Below, one piece after another: positions 61,085 to 64,000 of a stretch of DNA of 64,000 nucleotides. Within the stretch, counting starts at the first letter, position 1; every line of letters starts with the position of its first letter. The DNA is from Clostridia bacterium (GTDB lineage Bacteria; Bacillota_A; Clostridia; Oscillospirales; CAG-272): NCBI GenBank assembly GCA_017445115.1, contig JAFSUU010000064.1, positions 4,557 through 68,556 of the forward strand, read 5' to 3'. Under the pieces are notes generated by a model. The model ran no database searches. It was not told the DNA's origin and worked only from the letters and a program-made list of their open reading frames with translations. Position numbers and translations under genes: made by a program.

Positions 61085-61413
61085 CCCTTGAAAAACTGAA
61101 GGAATACGGCGCGGACGTTGACCTCGGGCTGTCGCGCTGCGCGAACAACGAGAAGCTGTATATCCGTCTTGTCGGAGTAATGATTAAAGAGTTTTCCTCC
61201 GGAGCGCTGGGCGAAGCGCTTTCGGCGGGCGATCTTGACCGGGCGTTTGAGCTTGCGCATAAACTCAAGGGCGGCGTAACAAATCTGGCGCTCTCGCCGA
61301 TCGCCGCTCCGCTTTGCGAGCTGACAGAGCTTCTACGCAATAAAACCCCCGGGGATTATAAGGAGCTTTACGCCGAGACCCTCCGCAAAGCAAGCGAGCT
61401 TGCCGCGCTGTAA
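61078..61413 (+). CDS. HPt domain phosphotransfer protein
   Basis: 111 residues. AFELAHKLKGGVTNLAL carries the phospho-His. The start overlaps the EAL gene by seven bases. It completes the relay kinase - REC - HPt - REC of the operon. GGAGG lies before the ATG. Confidence 0.92.
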   Translation: MLTLEKLKEYGADVDLGLSRCANNEKLYIRLVGVMIKEFSSGALGEALSAGDLDRAFELAHKLKGGVTNLALSPIAAPLCELTELLRNKTPGDYKELYAETLRKASELAAL

Positions 61414-61440
61414 AAAAACAATGAGGAGATTTTCATATTT

Positions 61441-61512
61441 ATGAAACAGCCGATGAATACAAATAATACCGCCTTAACTGCCCCCACTTTTGATAAAACT
61501 TGCTGTTATTGA
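61441..61512 (+). pseudogene. Truncated start of a further operon gene
   Basis: GAGGAG then ATG at 61441: MKQPMNTNNTALTAPTFDKT and a stop after 23 codons. The frame runs into the TGCCCCCACTTTTGA repeat at 61478, so an original gene seems cut off at that point. Confidence 0.5.
61478..61493 (+). repeat. CTGCCCCCACTTTTGA repeat without its hairpin partner
   Basis: Same 16-base box as in the terminators at 55102 and 63093, but no GGGGCAG follows. Confidence 0.65.
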
Positions 61513-61632
61513 TGCTATTGTGTCCCCTTTTATATATCGATTTTTCGTTTCTTCCGTCGTTTTGTTTGCTAATTTATTGCTGCAAATGTCGAAAAGCTGC
61601 GGAATATTTTACATAAATCATGCTGAATGGTA

Positions 61633-61661
61633 TTGCAAAATCTTGCTGAATGTGATATAAT
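61633..61661 (+). promoter_or_regulatory. Promoter of the AAA/DUF4143 gene
   Basis: TTGCAA (61633-61638), 17-base spacer, TATAAT (61656-61661). The 180-base gap before it has no gene apart from the remnant. Confidence 0.75.
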
Positions 61662-61690
61662 GGCAGTGAAATTTGAAGGGAAATGTGATT

Positions 61691-62977
61691 ATGAGCATAG
61701 CAAATAAAGAAAAATACAAACAAAGAATTATCGACGCTCAAGTTGAACGATATTTAAAAAACTTCGGAGCTGTCTGTATTGAAGGCCCGAAATGGTGCGG
61801 TAAAACATGGACTTCTTCATTTCACAGCAAAAGTGAATTCCTTATCGGCGATCCAAGAAATAATTTTCAGAACAGGCAGCTTGCAGAAGTTTCTCCTGCG
61901 ATCGTTTTGGAAGGTGAAACGCCGCGACTGATCGATGAATGGCAGGAAGTTCCTCCGATCTGGGACGCCGTTCGTTATACTGTTGACCAAAGAGGCAAGA
62001 AGTCGCAGTTCGTTTTGACCGGTTCATCAACGCCGAATAAAAAAGGCGTTTTACACAGCGGCGCCGGAAGGATAGGAAAACTTCGTATGAGAACAATGTC
62101 CTTGTTCGAATCCGGAGACTCTTCGGGTAAAGTTTCGTTGAAAGAATTATGCTCCGGGAAGATGTCGCAGTCTTTGACGGGAGAAGTAAATCTTCGTGAT
62201 TTGATTTACTACGTGGTGCGGGGCGGTTGGCCCGGCAACCTCGGCGTTTCCGAAGAAGATGCGCAGATGCTGCCTACGTCATATATTAACGCAATTATTG
62301 ACGATGACGCTCAGAGAATTGACGATATAAAATACGACAAGGATAAAATGCAGCTTTTGCTGCGTTCTCTTGCGAGAAACGAAAGTACGACGGCTGCACA
62401 AAGCAAACTGCTTTCCGACATAAAAGATTACGATGATGAGCATATTGACCGAAACACGGTTTCTCAGTATCTTGACGTGTTTTCAAGAATGTTTCTTTTA
62501 GATAATCAACCTCCGTTTTCAAGCAATATAAGATCGTCCGTGAGAGTGAAGCAAGCGGAAAAACGCCATTTTTGCGATCCCGCGCTTGCCTGTGCGCTGT
62601 TGAAAGCTACACCGGAAAAACTGCTTGGGGATCTTAATACGTTTGGTTTTATGTTTGAAGCTTTGTGCGAGCGCGACTTGAAGATTTATGCCGAATCATT
62701 CGGCGCGAATCTGTTCCATTATCAAGACTATCTGAATCGAGAGATCGATGCGGTTATTGAACTTGATGACGGTACTTGGTGCGCCTTTGAGATTAAACTC
62801 GGGGCAAACCAGATCGATGGAGCCGCCAAAGAACTGATAGCTATTCGTGATGATATTGCAAAAGAAAAAGACGGTGTTCCGCCCGCCGTATTGTGTGTTA
62901 TCTGCGGGATGTCTAATGCTGCGTATCAACGCCAGGATGGTGTATTTGTTGTACCGATCACAGCGCTGAAAAACTGA
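61691..62977 (+). CDS. AAA_14/DUF4143 ATP-binding protein
   Basis: 428 residues from ATG 61691 (GAAGGGAAA). Walker A EGPKWCGKTW, Walker B PRLIDEWQEV, sensor QFVLTGSSTPN; C-terminal DUF4143 with FMFEALCERDLKIYAE and a PD-(D/E)xK-like end (REIDAVIELDDGTWCAFEIKLG). Such genes are abundant, often near mobile elements, with no settled function. Followed by its own terminator. Confidence 0.9.
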   Translation: MSIANKEKYKQRIIDAQVERYLKNFGAVCIEGPKWCGKTWTSSFHSKSEFLIGDPRNNFQNRQLAEVSPAIVLEGETPRLIDEWQEVPPIWDAVRYTVDQRGKKSQFVLTGSSTPNKKGVLHSGAGRIGKLRMRTMSLFESGDSSGKVSLKELCSGKMSQSLTGEVNLRDLIYYVVRGGWPGNLGVSEEDAQMLPTSYINAIIDDDAQRIDDIKYDKDKMQLLLRSLARNESTTAAQSKLLSDIKDYDDEHIDRNTVSQYLDVFSRMFLLDNQPPFSSNIRSSVRVKQAEKRHFCDPALACALLKATPEKLLGDLNTFGFMFEALCERDLKIYAESFGANLFHYQDYLNREIDAVIELDDGTWCAFEIKLGANQIDGAAKELIAIRDDIAKEKDGVPPAVLCVICGMSNAAYQRQDGVFVVPITALKN

Positions 62978-63036
62978 GATTATAACTATCGACATATACA
63001 CCCTTATGCTGTAACGGTTGGAAAAACGGACAATAC

Positions 63037-63072
63037 AAAAGCACTGATCCATAAAAGGGTCGGTGCTTTTTT
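63037..63072 (+). terminator. Rho-independent terminator
   Basis: AAAAGCACTGATCC and GGGTCGGTGCTTTT pair with wobbles, then TTTTG. Confidence 0.85.
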
Positions 63073-63092
63073 GTGTTTCTGAATATAAATAA

Positions 63093-63129
63093 CTGCCCCC
63101 ACTTTTGAAAAAAACGGGGCAGATTTTTT
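63093..63129 (+). terminator. Terminator-like repeat, copy 4
   Basis: CTGCCCC (63093-63099) and GGGGCAG (63116-63122), then ATTTTTT. It contains the shared CTGCCCCCACTTTTGA box. An isolated AGGAGGTGAT site follows at about 63137 with only a four-codon GTG frame. Confidence 0.8.
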
Positions 63130-63249
63130 AATTTTAGGAGGTGATGCCTGTGAGGGTATCCGGCTGAAAAGCAAACAACGACATCGGGATTAAGACATAA
63201 CGAAATCTAAATTGACGTCTGGGAAAAACCGGAAGAAAGGAATTTTAAT

Positions 63250-63513
63250 ATGAAAAATTACAAAGGCACTTTTATCATCGGCATTGACCACGGATACGGC
63301 AATATCAAGACCGCGAACCACGTTTTCAAGACCGGTGTCGCGGTGAGCGACACGGAACCCGTATTCGGGACGAACGTACTGTTTTACAACGGCAGGTATT
63401 ATCTTATCGGAGAGAATCACAAAGAGTTCAGCGCGGATAAGATCACCGACGAGGAGTATTTCATCCTTACAATAATGGTGGAAAACACATTACAATCCGT
63501 GCTTATACCATAA
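63250..63513 (+). pseudogene. ParM/StbA-like actin ATPase, truncated after about 75 residues
   Basis: GAAAGGAATTT then ATG 63250. IGIDHGYGNIKTANHVFKTG is the phosphate-1 loop of plasmid-segregating actins, followed by RYYLIGENHKEFSADKITDEEY and FILTIM. Full proteins exceed 300 residues; here the frame turns unrelated after FILTIM and stops at 63513. No ParR partner follows. A plasmid or conjugative-element remnant. Confidence 0.8.
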
Positions 63514-63647
63514 CTTTGAGATTGTTAAGGATCAAAAAAGATATTTCTTTAAAACCACACGCATTGAAAAACAAGATACCAATTCTATTTTTATTAACTT
63601 TTTGTTTTATCATTCATGCACCTCGAAATAGATTAGAAACATAAAAC

Positions 63648-63677
63648 AACCTGTCTATTCTTCTGAATAGGCAGGTT
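63648..63677 (+). terminator. Rho-independent terminator
   Basis: AACCTGTCTATTC-TTCT-GAATAGGCAGGTT, 13-bp stem, then ATTTCTTG. Followed 20 bases later by dispersed repeat C. The 130 bases before it are AT-rich and without ORF. Confidence 0.85.
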
Positions 63678-63696
63678 ATTTCTTGTCCGAAAACGG

Positions 63697-63807
63697 TGGT
63701 GGACCATAGGGGGATCGGTCTCGCCGCGACCTGCGCGGCTCGGTCTTCCGCGGCTCTTGACAGTCCCCCGGACTGTCAATTCACTACCGCTCCCCTTCGA
63801 TCCCCAC
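63697..63807 (+). repeat. Dispersed tRNA-end repeat, copy C
   Basis: TGGTGGACCATAGGGGGATC at the left, CGATCCCCAC at the right, central TGACAGTCC-CCC-GGACTGTCA. Same ends as copy A, different inner flanks. Confidence 0.72.
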
Positions 63808-63827
63808 ATTCAATACTGCATAAACAA

Positions 63828-63847
63828 AACCCGCCATACGGCGGGTT
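63828..63847 (-). terminator. Rho-independent terminator
   Basis: AACCCGCC-ATAC-GGCGGGTT; on the minus strand followed by TTGTTTA. It may end the gene that enters from the right edge. Confidence 0.6.
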
Positions 63848-63921
63848 ATGTTTATGAGAAAAGATTGCGATTTTAACAAAATCGGGGCTATCGTTAAATT
63901 TCGTAACGTTTCCGTTTTTTA

Positions 63922-64000
63922 TCAGAAAACATCATGCTTTCCATTTTGTGCAAAGATAGCATCCAAATTCAGCTTTTTAAAGAGTCCAATTCGATAAGGC
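63922..64000 (-). CDS. C-terminal end of an unidentified protein (partial)
   Basis: Minus-strand frame open to the right edge: PYRIGLFKKLNLDAIFAQNG then KHDVF and TGA. 25 codons only; not recognised. Supported weakly by the hairpin 76 bases downstream. Confidence 0.3.
   Translation of the reverse strand, partial: PYRIGLFKKLNLDAIFAQNGKHDVF

Noticed and set aside
63137..63166. Small GTG gene after AGGAGGTGAT
   Set aside because: The frame closes after a few codons; only an orphan ribosome site is left.
54000..63600. An intact prophage or conjugative element
   Set aside because: No integrase, capsid, terminase, relaxase or type IV secretion genes; only broken accessory genes.

Overview
The window looks like a chromosomal segment of an uncultured, strictly anaerobic, Gram-positive gut bacterium of the class Clostridia (Oscillospirales-like). 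The evidence is a SipL-like DUF3794/LysM spore-coat protein, a four-domain flavodiiron protein plus rubredoxin, a type I dockerin protein, Gram-positive Shine-Dalgarno sequences (AGGAGG) and many rho-independent terminators. Species cannot be named from the sequence. There is no rRNA operon, CRISPR array or intact transposon; one degenerate tRNA is present.

Layout. 0-8 kb: end of a sialate O-acetylesterase, an EAL-domain c-di-GMP phosphodiesterase, the DUF3794 protein, a Cof-type HAD phosphatase, a metallophosphoesterase and an unusual ParB-like/BMP fusion. 8-23.4 kb: the most interesting part, a minus-strand locus. From its 5' end it encodes a short HlyD-like protein, two NHLP-type ABC exporters (one with a C39 leader peptidase), an ECF sigma factor preceded by two near-identical promoter copies, three small proteins with LD-x-V/A-x-GG-like leaders, a STAS protein, a radical SAM/SPASM maturase, three Nif11-leader RiPP precursors whose cores repeat a CxC-[FV]-x-GGGG motif, a second nearly identical STAS protein, a DUF2156 acyl/lysyl-transferase-like protein, a MATE transporter fused to an RsbW-like ATPase, a GNAT enzyme and a SpoIIE-type phosphatase. 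It reads as a peptide biosynthesis and export system coupled to partner-switching control.

23.5-31.5 kb: MFS transporter with an XRE regulator, then cysteine and Fe-S metabolism (cysK, metY, an IscR/CymR-like Rrf2 regulator, cysteine desulfurase, IscU) with a readable three-site operator array between metY and the regulator. 31.7-38 kb: an AT-richer glycan locus (three GT2/GT8 proteins and a two-domain GT2, a DegT aminotransferase and a hexapeptide acetyltransferase). 38-45 kb: rubredoxin, flavodiiron protein, xylose kinase and isomerase, and a secreted beta-propeller/dockerin protein.

45-54 kb: small membrane proteins, an Lsa/Vga-class ABC-F ribosomal protection protein behind a mutually exclusive terminator/antiterminator leader, an IS3-type remnant, and a group of VanY-like, HAD, alpha/beta hydrolase, VanX-like and SanA/YdcF-like cell-envelope proteins. 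54-64 kb: scrap heap of mobile-element remnants (TnpV, DUF6809, ParM, dispersed tRNA-end repeats, repeated terminators) surrounding an intact signalling operon (hybrid histidine kinase, solute-binding lipoprotein, REC-GGDEF-EAL protein, HPt protein) and an AAA/DUF4143 ATPase.
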